Notes: generated by a model from the sequence alone, not told the origin. Positions 33,616 through 47,057 are shown, counted from the first letter of the stretch. The stretch: DNA of 64,000 bases from Heterocephalus glaber (GCF_000247695.1 NW_004624849.1:2141772-2205771), one strand, 5' to 3'. Numbers and translations are program-made.

Positions 33616-33726
33616 TGTTCATTTTTTTTTTTTTTTTGGTACCGGACATCGAACTCGGGTCCTTGCGCTTGCGCAGCAGGTGGCGAAACCGCTGAGCTAA
33701 ATCCCTGGCCCTACACTGTTCATTTT
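33616..33726 (-). mobile_element. ID SINE with 10-bp target duplication
   Basis: 'tgttcatttt' at 33,616-33,625 and 33,717-33,726; body ggtaccggacatcgaactcg to aaatccctggccc. Confidence 0.92.
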
Positions 33727-33975
33727 AAGAAAATGTCTGCCTACTCCCCAAGTTTGAATAATTGTATTTTGGTCTGTGAAATAAAAATAGTATTTCATGA
33801 AGAAAGGTTTTAAAATGAGCTTGCAGGTCAGTTCTACTAGTGCTTTTTCTCACATTTCATAAAGCAGCAAAGTGCTTTATGGGTACTTTTCCTTTGAATA
33901 CAAAAAATATTAAAATAGGTATTCAGAAGGTCAAGATGTAATAAAATTAATTTTTACTGATTCATCAGGAGCACT

Positions 33976-34153
33976 CTAGCTGGCATGGTGGCACATGCCT
34001 GTAATCCCAGCACTCTGACACTGAGGCAGGAGTATCACAAGTTGGAGCCCAGCCTGGACAATTTAGCAACTTAATGACAGAAAAGGTGATGGGATGGAGT
34101 GGAGATGTAGGCCTTTGGGTTTAATCCCTAGTAATGGAAGGGAAAAAAAAGAG
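33976..34153 (+). mobile_element. B1-dID SINE
   Basis: ctagctggcatggtggcaca, gtaatcccagcactctgaca, a decayed ID half and an A-rich tail. Confidence 0.8.
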
Positions 34154-34369
34154 AACATTTTTAAGTGAAACTGACTTTGGTGACATGTCTTGATTTGTTC
34201 TAAGGTACAACAATTTTGCTTATCTTTGTTTTTATACCCTTATTGTACATGTCAACACAGTGAAAAAGGTAAATAATGTTTCAGTATATCTGTGAAAACA
34301 TGGACTTCAGTCAGAATGGTCTTTGATGAGGTCCCAGAAGTCAAGAATCCATGCTTTAAGAATACCTGG

Positions 34370-34452
34370 CTTAGCTGGGGATTTAGCTCAGTGGTTCTGC
34401 CTCCTGCCTTGCAAGTGCAAAGACCAGAGTTCGATCCCTGGTGCCTGCCCCC
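34370..34452 (+). mobile_element. ID SINE (sense)
   Basis: gctggggatttagctcagtg, cctgccttgcaagtgcaaag, gagttcgatccctggtgcc; the tail is C-rich. Confidence 0.88.
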
Positions 34453-34462
34453 CAAACCCCCT

Positions 34463-34518
34463 GTCTTAACACTTGGGAGGCTGAGGCAGGAAGATCTCCA
34501 CAAGTTCAAGGCCAGCCA
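34463..34518 (+). mobile_element. B1 fragment
   Basis: cacttgggaggctgaggcag to gttcaaggccagccag, lacking both ends. Confidence 0.7.
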
Positions 34519-35238
34519 GTTTTTCTAAGTTCGTATAGGGCCTCATCATAGTAGTAGTTGTTGCTAAGGAAGTGAGTAGAGAGAGAAGGCAGAAGGAGGA
34601 ATCTTGTATAGTACTAACATTCCAAGGTGGCACAGACAGGAGGAAGAGAATAAGATAATAGTAGTGTCAAGAACATCAGGAGAGGAAAATTTCAAGAAAG
34701 TCAGGATTGGCTGATGCTTGGGAGAAATCATATTAGAATGAGGAATACAGATTTGACTATTGGATTTAATAAGATTTACTGGTAACTTTTGCTAGAGCAG
34801 TAAGTATTGGAAGAGTGAAGACGCAGAGGCAGCTGTTTATACTATTTCTTTCAAAGGGTTTAGGGGTAAAGGGAAAGAGACATGATGAGCAGTTGATTTG
34901 AGGACAGAGGAGACTTGAGTAAATTTTTAGGCTGAAAGGTAGGGGCCAGTAGAGAAGACATTGAGCATTCTGATCTGAAAAGAAAAAAAAGCTGATGAAG
35001 TAAATTGGTATTGCAGGTGTGGTACGTTTAGTTTTGTTGTTTAGTCCATACTAGAAGGGGAGTGAGAAGCTGGATTCCTGGCCAGAAAAATGTACAGAGA
35101 TGTGTCATTTTATGTAAATATTTTTGTGAGAGTGTGAGGAGTTCCTTTACTAATTTTTTTCCCCGTCATTGAATGTTTTTGATCTGTTTGCTTTAATATT
35201 CACAGTGGGGCTGTAATTCATGTCTCGCACCTGGGGGC

Positions 35239-35353
35239 CTTGAGCCACTGGTGGTGGTACATGCATGACTGTTTTCATGCGTGACTACCACTTCTACCAC
35301 CAGTGGTACAAACTGCCCAGTGGGAGTCATGCATGTACCACCAGTGGTTCAAG
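35239..35353. repeat. Imperfect inverted repeat (hairpin) in intron 1
   Basis: Left arm 35,239-35,270 (ccactggtggtggtacatgc core) pairs with right arm 35,325-35,353 (agtcatgcatgtaccaccag then tggttcaag), with one 3-base bulge and one mismatch. The loop of about 54 bases holds another copy of taccaccagtgg (35,295-35,306). It belongs to no repeat family I recognise. Confidence 0.85.
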
Positions 35354-35394
35354 TCCATGGGACTATGTTAAATCCACTAATTTCAAGAAGTTTA

Positions 35395-35512
35395 AAGAAG
35401 TTTTTCTTTTTCTTTTTTTTTTTTTTGTACCGGGGATTGAATTCGGGTCCTTGTGCTTGCACAGCGGCGAAACCACTAGGCTAAATCCCTGGTCCCAAGA
35501 AGTTTTTCTTTT
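35395..35512 (-). mobile_element. ID SINE with 16-bp target duplication, close to exon 2
   Basis: 'aagaagtttttctttt' at 35,395-35,410 and 35,497-35,512; body 35,411-35,496. It ends about 290 bp before the exon 2 acceptor. Confidence 0.95.
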
Positions 35513-35780
35513 AAAGGCAGATGATTTACCTTTAATCTGTGATTATCTCAGAATGGAACTTCTATATTGGCACCTTTGAGTCTGTGGTTAACAAGTGACA
35601 AAAAGTAGAATTCTTTTCTTGGTGCGGGGATTATATTTCCCTTATCCTTTCAGATGGAAAGACATTCAGGTCTCTAGAATGGCTCCAGAGCATTTTTTCT
35701 GGAGACATAGTTTCAACAAGAGCCTCAAGTAGTACTTGTATGAAAACATGTATTGTTCTGAATGCGCTTGTATTTTTGAC

Positions 35781-35804
35781 TTTTTTTCTTCCTCTCTCTT
35801 CTAG
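35781..35804 (+). promoter_or_regulatory. KANSL1: Exon 2 splice acceptor
   Basis: A 20-base pyrimidine tract ends in CTAG, cutting before 35,805. A weaker second AG (CTCAG, ending 35,815) lies 11 nt downstream; using it would only shorten the 5'UTR. Confidence 0.88.
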
Positions 35805-35887
35805 CCTGTTCTCAGCGGAGGCAGTAAGGGGCCTTGGAGCTGGCCCCAGCACCGGGAGAGGCTGGACTTCCTGTCTCTCTGTGCTGA
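35805..35887 (+). other. KANSL1: KANSL1 5'UTR part of exon 2
   Basis: 83 nt between the acceptor and the start codon. It contains no upstream ATG. The codon just before the start (35,885-35,887) is an in-frame TGA, so the protein cannot begin further upstream. Confidence 0.88.
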
Positions 35888-37182
<1,295 letters not shown>

Positions 37183-37794
37183 AGAACCCATGCATGCATG
37201 TCATTCTTGAGAAGTGTTGGGGCGAGGAAGAAAGACTTAAGTCCCCATTTTGGAGAGACTAGAATTCTTTGTATATTGGTGTCCAAGTTCCATTTTATCT
37301 TTTTTTCCTAGTTTTAGGTTAGTGGATGCCTATACTTTATAGTGACAAAGGGAAAGTATTTGTGTTGCTGTAGGGTAAAAGGTGCTAATTTCCTTTTGAA
37401 CTCTTACTGAAAAAAATAGAAGACAGACTATTTGTTAAATTGTACCAGTATCTCTTTGAATTCTGTTGATGCATTCTGTTGAAAGTAAACGTAGGACATT
37501 TTAGTTTCAATGGCTTGCCTATTGAGATTTTTTTTTCCTAGTAAGTAAACTTACTTGAACTTGTAAGTAATTAACTTCATTAACTTGGCTGGAATTTAGA
37601 GTTGCTTTTAATTGAAGTTTCAGGAGAGAACATTCTCAGATCTTCAACTTTAACACTTGAGATCTTTTTACTGTTGGAAAAGTAAACTTCTTTGCTCTGC
37701 TCTCATATCACAACCATCAACACTGAAGACATCTGTTACCTCAGAAGGTGTGAGGATTTCAATAGCAAGCAGGCCATTAGTTCTAGTGAACACC

Positions 37795-38508
37795 AGCTGA
37801 CTGTCCTTTAATTCGGTCAGTTCTGACATTACCTGGAGGTAGTGCCAGATCCAACAGTTTTGAGGGTTTAGTCCCCAAGATTACCCTTCATCCCAACCTT
37901 CCCCCCAAATATTTTAGATGCCTTGTTAAGCCCCAGGTTGTTTTCACCTGTGCCTCTGAATGACTGCTATAAATCAGGGTGCCTACAACCCCCTTAGCAG
38001 ATTTAATTAATTTCTTTGAGTAGCTTATAGAACTCAGGGAAGCACTATCTTGCTAGTATCTTATAAATAGTATAAAATACAAAGATGAAGACATGTATAG
38101 AGCAAGGTATGGGGGAATGGGCAGAGAGGTTCCAAGCCCTCTCTGGGCTCAACCACCCTCCAGGGACCTCTTACGTATTCAGCTCTCTGGAAGTTCTCCC
38201 TGTTTTTATGGAAGCTTGATTACATTGGCATAATTGATTATATCCTTTGCCATTGATGAACAGTTTAGCTTTCAGTCTCTCCCCTCCTCAGAGGTGGCGG
38301 GGTGGGGCAGGGGTGAGACCTAAAGTCCCAACTCACTGTTTCTGTTGATAGGCCCATCTGGAGCTGCCTCGGAGTTGCTGGTTATCAATTCAGCTTATTA
38401 GCATAGATTTAAAAGACACTATTACTTTGGAGAGTTCAAGGCTTTTAATCGTATTGCTAGGAAACAGATAAAGACCAAATGTATATTTCACATTATCACA
38501 CTTAAATT
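37795..38508 (-). mobile_element. Ancient LTR, probably ERVL-type
   Basis: On the - strand it would start TGTGATAATG near 38,508. Internal text (aagccccaggttgttttcac, tagaactcagggaagcacta, tttttatggaagcttgatta) matches a common mammalian LTR I recall but cannot name with certainty. No internal viral genes are attached. Confidence 0.45.
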
Positions 38509-40274
38509 TTAAGGACGAACAATTAGAAGATGTCAGAGTATTTTATATGTTGCCTGTTAGCACAGCCCGTTTTCACAGCTTGATTGATTCTCTTCCTAAA
38601 AGGCCCCAATTTTGTCAGATGATCTTTTTGGTTTGAGAAAATTTTATATACACTTTGTATGGGTGACATATCGGATTGGCATGATGGAGCCAGAGGTATT
38701 TTACTCTTGTTCTCTCTAAAATCTACATTCATATGTTTAAATAAATCTATATTTACTACTTATGGATATTAGACTTGTGAGAGGAGGGAACATGAGAAGT
38801 TAGGAAAGATGGGCATGATAGTTGACTAGTGGATCCTCTTCATTTCCTCTTCCGGTAGAGATGTTTTAAAGTCTGCATTATTAGAGAGAGCTGAAATGGG
38901 TGAATATGTTGGAAAAATACTTTTGCCCTGCTGGTAGTAAAAAGATAACTGATTCTTACTGTAGAATTTTGTAGTTACTTATATACGTTTCTCAGGTTTG
39001 TTTATATTATCCACTTAGATAACATTGTGTATGTGAATTGAAACTGTTGTTTGTATTTTGAAGGGAAAAGCCTGGGTATTTTTTGTTCAATTTCTGTTTT
39101 ATAGACCTAGTTCTGTTATTTGTTCACCACACTCAACAGTTTACTACTTTGTTCACATTTTAGAGTGGTATACTTCAGAAGCTTGTTACTTGTATAACAT
39201 AGTTACCTTTTCTTTAAGTGAATTAGTAGCTTAAGTCAGCTTGCCAATATTTGTGGCAAAATCCCCCAACTTTGCTGCATAATTCACTGCTTTAAAAATA
39301 TCTTGATGAATATTAAACATTTTGTATTTAAAGTTAGACAGTTGAAGCATTGTAAATTGGACTTATTTTGTGTATTCAACAAAAAGTCACCTAGACTATA
39401 AGCTTATTGTGTTCAGGATGTACTGTATTGCGTTGAAAATATTTCTGAGGTTTGGTAAAGTTGTGGGTAAGTGTTCTAATCCAATGAAATCAAAATACCC
39501 AGGGACAGAATTTATTCTTACGGTGATCTAGTGACTTCAAAAGCATTTTAGTCCATTCACTTACTACTTAGTTTTATCACTTAATGTTCTGTTGATTGAA
39601 AGGGTGTGAAGTATAAGGATAGCCAGGGAATCATTTTGGGAAATTTTTTGGTGTCAGTTGAATCCCCTTCCAATTAAGTCAACTAAATCTTTAAAAACTT
39701 GAATTTCCATGCATCAGGTCATATAAAAGTAAAAAATTGGGCTCTGAAAGTACTGTCAAGCAGATGATCTTTTTGCACATTATAATTATATTTAAGTCAA
39801 AATCATCAATAAAACATAAATACCTTAAAGTTCTTATTGAGCAAGATCACCAGATTGACTTTTAAGATTGAGGTTTATTAGCTGGATCTTTGTTGAACAG
39901 CTCAATATTGGCTAGACAGTGAGAGTAGAGACATTGCTTTAATTAAAAAAGAAAACGAACTTTAAAAAATATATACTTAGAAACCTTTTCTTTGTAATCT
40001 AATAGTTCTCCCAAGTCTCATAACCACATTGAAATTGTTCAGTGCTAGAATGAGAAGTTAGTTAACTCTTCAACAGGAACTTGACCCAGTAGCTGTTTTA
40101 TTCTTTTTCTAGAGATATTGTGGGCTGTATTTAGTCTGGGGAGCCATGACAAAAATATTTTGTTATGGAACCAGTTGAAATGAATTGTTTTAAAATGTTG
40201 CTTAAATTAAAAGTGGATGGCTCTGTGAAAATTAAAAGGTCTTCACTAAAAATTCAGTAGTGTTTTTCTTCTTT

Positions 40275-40320
40275 TCCTACCTTCAATAGTAATCTGTTCC
40301 TACCTTCAACAGTGATCTGT
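40275..40320. repeat. 23-bp tandem duplication
   Basis: tcctaccttcaatagtaatc... (40,275-40,297) is repeated as tcctaccttcaacagtgatc... (40,298-40,320) with two transitions. Confidence 0.93.
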
Positions 40321-40774
40321 TGTGTAAGTCCTTGGCACGCTAGCAATAGCAGAATGAGGTTGTTGTATTTTGGACAAATTGTATGTTTGTCATTCTCCTA
40401 TACTTAAGTAAGTATATAAAACAACTTCTCATAAGTTATTTTACTTTTGCCTAAATAAAGGGTATGGGCCTGGAATTGAATGACATTGTGTATGTATAAT
40501 GACTGTTTTCTTGCTCTCTCCCTTTAATCTCTATTTCCTATTTGTTCCTGAGAATCTTGAGAGATGTATCCTGGCAAAATAGAAAGGAGGGGAGGCAGGG
40601 CTTAGGACCTTTGAGACTAAACTAATCTGAAACATGGGATAAACCAGAGCTTTGGGATGATTTTGACAACTGATTTGAGTAAGTTAGGAAAAAAAAGCTT
40701 TTGACCAACTTATATCTGACAACAGAGTTGAGACATGTTGATAAGGAAATAATCATAGTCTACATTTGTTGAAT

Positions 40775-40950
40775 TGGAGGGTAGGTAGTGTTTTAAGAGT
40801 TTTTCACTAACTTACACAGTCCTCAAAACTACAAGAAAGTAGATATTTTTTATCATATTATAGAGTTGGATTAAGGAATGGAAAGTTTTAAGTAACTTGC
40901 TTAATATGACACAGCCAATGAGAGAGCAAATACCCATAGTTACACTTGCT
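40775..40950 (+). mobile_element. MIR/L2-type ancient repeat
   Basis: cacagtcctcaaaactacaa, agttttaagtaacttgctta and gacacagccaatgagagagc follow the MIR-like consensus order. A similar trace lies at 41,830-41,950. Confidence 0.6.
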
Positions 40951-41106
40951 ATATTTGCAGAAACAAATTGTCCATTAGCTTTGGTTGATGAAGAGTGATC
41001 TATCAAACATGTAAAATAAGGTATTTAATTTTATATACAGGAGACTAATATATATTTTGAGGAAAGGATATAATTTTCTTTATCTTAGCCACATGAACTA
41101 TATTAA

Positions 41107-41223
41107 AAAATTTTTTTTGAGACAAGGTCTCGTATAGTTCAGGCTACTCTTGAACTCACTATGTGCAGTCCTGCCTTAGCCTCCTGAGTGCTAGGATTAC
41201 AGGTGTGTGCTACCTTGCCTGGC
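41107..41223 (-). mobile_element. B1 SINE
   Basis: gagacaaggtctcgtatagt to gctaccttgcctggc, with a short central deletion. Confidence 0.87.
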
Positions 41224-41274
41224 TAACCACATGTACCGTTTAAGCCTCTAATGCCCTTTATTTAGGACAGGGTT

Positions 41275-41450
41275 GGGGGCATGATACTGAGGATTGAACC
41301 TAGGACCTTTTGCACTGAGCTACATCCTCAGCCCTTTTTATTTTTTGAGACAATGTTTTGCTAAGTTGCTGAGTTGCTCAGGTGGGGTTGGAATTTACTA
41401 TGGTCCTATCCCAGAGTGCTGGGGTAATAGGTATGCACCACAGTGGCCAG
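41275..41450 (-). mobile_element. B1-dID SINE
   Basis: gatactgaggattgaaccta, gcactgagctacatcctcag, then antisense B1 ending ccacagtggccagc. Confidence 0.8.
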
Positions 41451-41599
41451 CTTTTTTTTTTTTTTTTTGGGGGGGGTGTATGTGTGGAGTAAAAATGGGT
41501 TGTATTGGGAAGGGGAATTTGCTGGGGCAGACATAGATAATATCTAGGAAGTGGCTGGAGTGTCCCTTCTCTGTCCCTGTGGGCCACCTCTCCCCTAGT

Positions 41600-41762
41600 T
41601 GAACCCAGGGACTTTGAACTCAACTGCATTGCCCAGCAGGTGTGGTCCCCCCCTCCCCCCTTTGAGATTGAGTCTTGCTAAGTTTCCTGATCTGGGCTTG
41701 AATTTGCAGTCCATCTGCCTCAGCCTCTCAGAGTACTACCTATGTGTGCTATCATGCCCTGG
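41600..41762 (-). mobile_element. B1-dID SINE
   Basis: gttgaacccagggactttga, a C-rich linker, then gagattgagtcttgctaagt and cctctcagagtactacc. A T/G homopolymer tract (41,451-41,476) lies between this and the previous element. Confidence 0.72.
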
Positions 41763-42431
41763 TGGAATGATTTTTTTTTTTGAAAAAGAGAACCAGAGAT
41801 ACTCGTCACGCTTTCTGTATGTTTGGTGGTTTACATTTGGTATCTTAATCTTCCAAATACTTATCTGGGTGAGATCCCCATTTTATAGCTGAGAACCCAA
41901 GATTATAGATATATTAATTTGCTTAATAATTAAATATAGAAACTATTTCTTTTACTCTTCTTTCTACTGTTTTTTCTCTTGGAACTGATTGGGCAAAGAT
42001 GGAGAAAATTATCTTTTCAGAAGTGGACCAACCTGAAGGCCTGCATAATTAATTTTGCTGTTTCAGCTCTCAGCACAGTACATTGGTGGGTGTGGCATTA
42101 ACTATGAGATGAGAAGGTTAAATATTTTCCTTTGTTATAATAAATTATCCAGAGAAGTGGTGTATTTAATAATTTTTTCAGTTAAATAGCAAAATTAAAC
42201 TATTTCTGGCATTCTAAAGGGATCGTTTATACCTTACCCAGTTGCTAGAAGAATAAATCTTCTGAAAGTATTTTATGTTTTCTCCTTTAATTTTCTCTTG
42301 TACTTACAGCTGATACAGAATTATAAGCCCATACTTAATTCTTATTATTTTCCCTAAGAAAGCTCTGATATAGCTAGTTAGTAGAAGAAGAAAAGAACAG
42401 TTGAAGAGTATCTTGATTGGTTTTCATTCAC

Positions 42432-42833
42432 TGTTACGTTTTAGATCTAAAATGTCCTCCCAAAATTACATGTGTGTGGAAGGTGATTGGATTATTGGGG
42501 TGCTGTGCTCATCAGTAGATTCATCATTATGGAGTTCAGTAGCTAAATGTGCTCTTAGAAGGTGGGGTGTGGTTGGAGGTGGGTCACAGGGACCGTGACT
42601 GAGAAGGATGTATATATAGTCTTGTTTTGTATATGTAGTCTTGGGTGTTCCTTTTGCTATTTCCTGGCTAGCATGAGTTGAGGACCTTTTCCTCTGTTGT
42701 CCCCCTCTGCCAACCTGATCCTGCTGTGGAGCCAGTCTTCTGACCATGAACAGAAACCGTGAGCCAAAATAGACCTCTCCTTTTTTAAGTTGTAGGTGTT
42801 TGATATTTTGTCTCAGCAACAGGAAAGTGGCCA
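42432..42833 (+). mobile_element. MaLR-type solo LTR
   Basis: Starts TGTTACGTTTTAGATC and ends with the tract gtctcagcaacaggaaagtg; the gagccaaaatagacctctcc motif is typical of MST/ORR-like MaLR repeats. Non-coding. Confidence 0.6.
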
Positions 42834-43073
42834 AGATGCCACACTTAGTTTGAATTTGTGTCATTTCTGTGCCTGAATAGGTTTATGATTAATATTTTTT
42901 ATTGATTTATTTGGCAAGTATCAGAAGACCTGAGGAATGAACTACACAGGATTTTATTTTTCTTATCATTTGTAAGATTAATGCTAAAGAGGGAGCAGTC
43001 TATTAGAAATCTTGATACTGTTGAGAATTGTTAATTTTAGTATTGTCTTCTTAGGCTTGAGTTTCTCAGAGCT

Positions 43074-43130
43074 CTTGGCCTAGCATGTGAGAGGCTCTGG
43101 GTTCCATCCCCAGCACAGGAAAAAAAAAAT
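43074..43130 (+). mobile_element. 5'-truncated ID SINE
   Basis: Only the second half remains: ggcctagcatgtgagaggct, ggttccatccccagcac, poly-A. Confidence 0.7.
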
Positions 43131-43372
43131 TGAGGCAAGGTGACACATACCTGTAATTTCAGCCTTCTGGGAGACTGAGGCAGGAGGATGGAAGGATGCA
43201 AGTTCTAGCCTGTACAGTTTAGCAAGACCCTGTCTTAAAAAATAACCAAAAAGGCTGGGCATGTAGCTCAGTGTGAAGGGCTGAGTTCAGTGCTCAGTAC
43301 TGAAGGGAAGGAGGAAGAGGATGAAGAAGGAAAGAAAAGAAGAAAAGGGAGGGAGGGAGGGAGAGAGAGAGG
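43131..43372 (+). mobile_element. B1-dID SINE with long purine-rich tail
   Basis: B1 half gagactgaggcaggaggatg, linker cttaaaaaataaccaaaaag, ID half ggctgggcatgtagctcagt, then about 70 bp of GGAA/GGGA/GA repeats (43,303-43,372). Confidence 0.82.
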
Positions 43373-45310
43373 ACTGGGAAGGGCTGTTGTCACTTAGGGA
43401 TTGACATATTTCCTCCTTTAGTTCAGATTGCTTTCCTTTTGTAGGGTATCCTCAAACTGGGTTCCATCAGGGAATTTGTAACAGAGTTGCAGCAGCCTGC
43501 TCACTTAATTCTTTCATGAGGTAGCCTGGTGCCAGTGTGTGCATGTATAGCAAATGTTACTGTATGGGTCCCACTTAAAGCAATGAAAAAATGAGATTAA
43601 TGTTATGCTGTTTCGAAAGGACCCAGAGGGTGGAGTATAGTGAGAAAGTAAAAACAAAGGCCTTTACCAAATGGGTATCCTTGTCACTTAATAAAGCTGT
43701 TGTTGGAATATTACCTTTTGAAAGTAAATCTCCCTAATGAAAACAATCATTTAGCTCCCCTTCACAAAAGCAAAACAATTTTTACTCTTTCTTAAAAACT
43801 GTGATAAAAGCTTCATGCTTCAGGCCCTTGGATTCCATCCACTATAGGGAAACCCCAAAATTATGGCATTATAAAGTTCATTTATGTAGAACAAGTAAGG
43901 TACTTAATGCTATTTTACATCATCAGATATCAAGGAATTCCGGTTATTGTTTTTAGGTGAATAAAGTTGAATTTATTGATTCTCTAGTTGCCTTGTATAA
44001 AATTTTGCCTTGGAAATGGAAAGATCTGGTTTTTTTCTTCTAAAAGCTTTCTTCAGATCTTCACAATTTTTAGCTGAGTTGCTGTAACCATTGTTTCTTT
44101 AGATTTCCAACTGGTTGAAAATGGTTTTCTTTTTAAACTGGCACTCTCCCAGCACATTTGTCCAGTAAGTATTCTTTGGGCACACCCTATGTATAGTGCA
44201 TTTTGCAAGATCCTTATTCAGAAGGCTGGGAGGATAGGCCAGTCTTCTCTTGGTAAGCAGAAAACAGAATAAAACTTGCTTAAGGCTCATTTTGCTTCTA
44301 TGCATCTGTATATGAAATTGACCTTTTATGTAAATACATTCACACATTCAGTAATTTGGCTTGGAAGTATGGAAAGGCTAATTTTGTATTTGTAGGAAGT
44401 TTGCTTAGTACAGTGATTGTTCTCTCAAGTGAAAAGTCTCTTAATTTCTTCTAAGTGATAACTTGAAAGCAGGTCCCAGATCCTCGTAAGAGGTTTGAGG
44501 TGACCTTGAAAGTTTCAAGGTAAGTGTGCATTTAAGATGTTGATCTAGCATGTGTATATATTTGGTTTCACATTTTATTTGGTGTCAGAAGTTACTTCCA
44601 TTAGTGCCTAAAGTAAGTTTAGGTTATTTAAGCTTCTATGGTTTGCTCTAAATAGACACTATGATGGTATTACTAGATAAGATAAATGTTTCTTATTTTG
44701 CCATGTATGGTGAGCCTGTGGTAAAGCACAGAATTGCTCTTGGGTATTTACTAGCAGGCCAGCCTTCAAAGTGGCAGTAGCTTATGTTCATTCTTTTAAC
44801 TTTACCTGAGTTAATAATCTGAATGGAAATTAAGATGTCATCATAGAGGATAGTTAAAATGTCTCTGAGGCAATACCAGAAGGAGCAGCTCCAAAATTCT
44901 CTAAGCAAATAATAACATGTAACAACTTTCAAGGCTCTCTAATTTCTTGGAGACTAGCCTTTCAGGGTCATTTGTTAAGATTAACCTTGCTTTCAAGGGG
45001 CAAGGAAAACACTTCTCTGGTATTAAATAAAGAATGGTGAAAACACAGGAATTGAGGGGTTGGTTCTTGTCTTCAGGGAATAATATATGTGACTCCCCCC
45101 TCCCCCCATAGTCCAGTAGAAAGGGATACATTTGCCTTAGACCCTTGTATGCTCAGTACTAGATACCTGTTATAGGCATTAAATGCTGAAATCTTTAGAG
45201 GAAGAAATAATTTGGGGTAAGGATGTTTCAGGTCCAAGGATGAGGGTGCTTAGAAGAGGATGGTCAGTGAAAAGCCCTGTCTGCCAGAGATAAAAGGTTT
45301 ATTTAAGAAA

Positions 45311-45423
45311 GTGAATGAGGGGGCTGAGGATTTAGCTCAGTGGTTTCGCCGCCTGCTGCGCAAGCTCAAGGACCTGAGTTCGATCCCCGATTACCCCCCC
45401 CCAAAAAAAGAATGTGAATGAGG
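45311..45423 (+). mobile_element. ID SINE (sense) with 10-bp target duplication
   Basis: 'gtgaatgagg' at 45,311-45,320 and 45,414-45,423 flanks ggctgaggatttagctcagt to a C9A7 tail. Confidence 0.93.
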
Positions 45424-45844
45424 TTGGAAGGATAAGGTGGCATCACATTGTTTTTGAATGCCAAACTAATGCGTTTGAATTTTATCCTAAGAAAATGAGG
45501 AATTCTTTAAGTGTAATGGCATGATTCAGATGCTCATAAACAAGTAGTTTGATTCTGTTGTGCACTGCATCAATTGGAGTCTGTCATGTTTTGGAGCAAA
45601 GTGGGACTAAAAAAGCAAGGAACTTATAGTGATAGCTGTAAATAAGGGTTTTAAACTAGGCTAGTGGACATGGAATGGACAGAATGGTTAAAGGGGAGGA
45701 TTTATGAAGTTGAGAATTTTAAAGCTTACTTTGGAGATAAGCACATATTTGTCATTTACAAATGAGAAACCCGGAACAGATCAAGAGTCCCATGTAGATG
45801 AATAGAATAAGAGTCAAGGTTGTAGTAGAGGTCTCCCTGTCCGT

Positions 45845-46000
45845 CCCCTGTAACACTGGGAGTTAAACCTAGGGCCTTTGCTTGCACTGAGATCCATCCC
45901 CAAACCTTTTTAAATTTTGAAACAGTATCTTGGTATGTTACCTAGGCTAGGAATGACATTGTAATTCTCCTGTCTCACTCTCCTAGAGTAGTAATAGAAA
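45845..46000 (-). mobile_element. B1-dID SINE, truncated
   Basis: cactgggagttaaacctagg, actgagatccatccccaaac, then a partial antisense B1. Confidence 0.65.
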
Positions 46001-46936
46001 TCTTGACTCTAAATCTAATATTCCATGATTTAACACTGTGGTGATGTAACTGGATTTTGATCCTAGAAAACTGACTAAATATTGATACAAATAAAAATGA
46101 TAAGAAATATCAGTGTTTGGGAAGGAAAACTAAGGGAATAAAATTATTTGGAATGAAAGGCCTCTTTGTTGAAGAAGAGTGTGTGCCCCTTTTTGGCTTT
46201 TTGGTGTATGATTTGAAGTAAGATTTTAACTTTATCCTCCCATGGATAGCCAGTTGTTCCTAAACAATGTATTGAGTAGATTATTCTTTTTCTGTTAGAT
46301 ATGACAATTTTATTGTGATCTGAATCCATATACACGTCACTCTTTTGTTTCATTGATCCGTTATCAGTTCTTGGATCATTATCACACTGAATTACTAAAG
46401 GTTTAAACATAATGTATCCAAATTGTGTATGATACATACTATTTACCATAATTTTGGTAGGGTAACTTCCCTTTTCTTGTGTTTCACATTATATGTATTT
46501 GTGAGGATATTATTTGGGACCACTTTCTTCCATATTCATTTTAGAATGTGTCTATTGACGTTCTTTAAATCATACTTGGATTTGAATTGAGATTGCTTTG
46601 AATGTATACACTAGTTTGGAAATATGACATCTTGACATTAGGACTTCCGGAATTGCAATATTTTCCCTCTGAAGTTATTAATGTCTGGAGTAACATTTGC
46701 ACTTTTGTTTCTATAGTTTTTATGTTTTTTGCTTGGGTTTATTTGTATTTTGCAGATTTTAATACTGTGAGGAATGAGATCATTTCTTGTTAGTAGACTG
46801 AACAGTATTGATTTTATGTGTTAATTTTGTCTTTGGCTTCCTTACTGAATTTTATTACTTTTAACAGATTTTGAACTTATTTCTATTTGGTTTTGATTTC
46901 ACTAGCTCAATAGAAACCTACTGACAGTGATATTTT

Positions 46937-47057
46937 TTATTTTTACTTTTATTGTTTTTTGTGGGTTTTTTTTTGCAGTACTGGGAATTAAACTCAGGAC
47001 CTTGCGCTTGCAAGGCAGGTGCACTAAACTAAATCCGTAGCTCTTATTTTTACTTTT
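46937..47057 (-). mobile_element. ID SINE with 14-bp target duplication
   Basis: 'ttatttttactttt' at 46,937-46,950 and 47,044-47,057. The body (gcagtactgggaattaaac to taaatccgtagctc) is somewhat diverged. Confidence 0.9.

Larger units (their letters stand above)
32340..34372. mobile_element. Broken Charlie-like hAT transposon fossil
   Basis: Segments 32,340-32,667, 33,221-33,615, 33,727-33,975 and 34,155-34,372 resemble successive parts of a human hAT-type repeat I remember (aattggtaagaaccacagag, acaactgggttctcatgttt, gtgaaaaaggtaaataatgt). An ID, the URR1-like repeat, a second ID and a B1-dID interrupt it. The family assignment is tentative. Confidence 0.4.
17686..35804 (+). other. KANSL1: KANSL1 intron 1
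   Basis: Runs from the GTAGGT donor to the CTAG acceptor at 35,801-35,804, preceded by a strong pyrimidine tract (35,781-35,803). No coding exon was recognised inside. Stretches with no recognised repeat are about 17,930-20,560, 20,910-21,925, 22,340-23,175, 23,270-24,960 (23,815-23,945 resembles a worn L2/MIR piece), 25,540-25,720, 25,852-26,480, 26,650-27,240, 27,605-28,310, 28,530-29,310, 30,066-30,207, 30,370-30,650, 31,540-32,340 and 34,520-35,235. The first kilobases (17.9-20.5 kb) are notably SINE-free and could hold conserved regulatory sequence, including a CACGTG E-box at 18,712-18,717. Confidence 0.75.

Noticed and set aside
46144..46449. 101-codon - strand ORF
   Set aside because: Lies within the old L1 remnant and the translation shows no intact domain.
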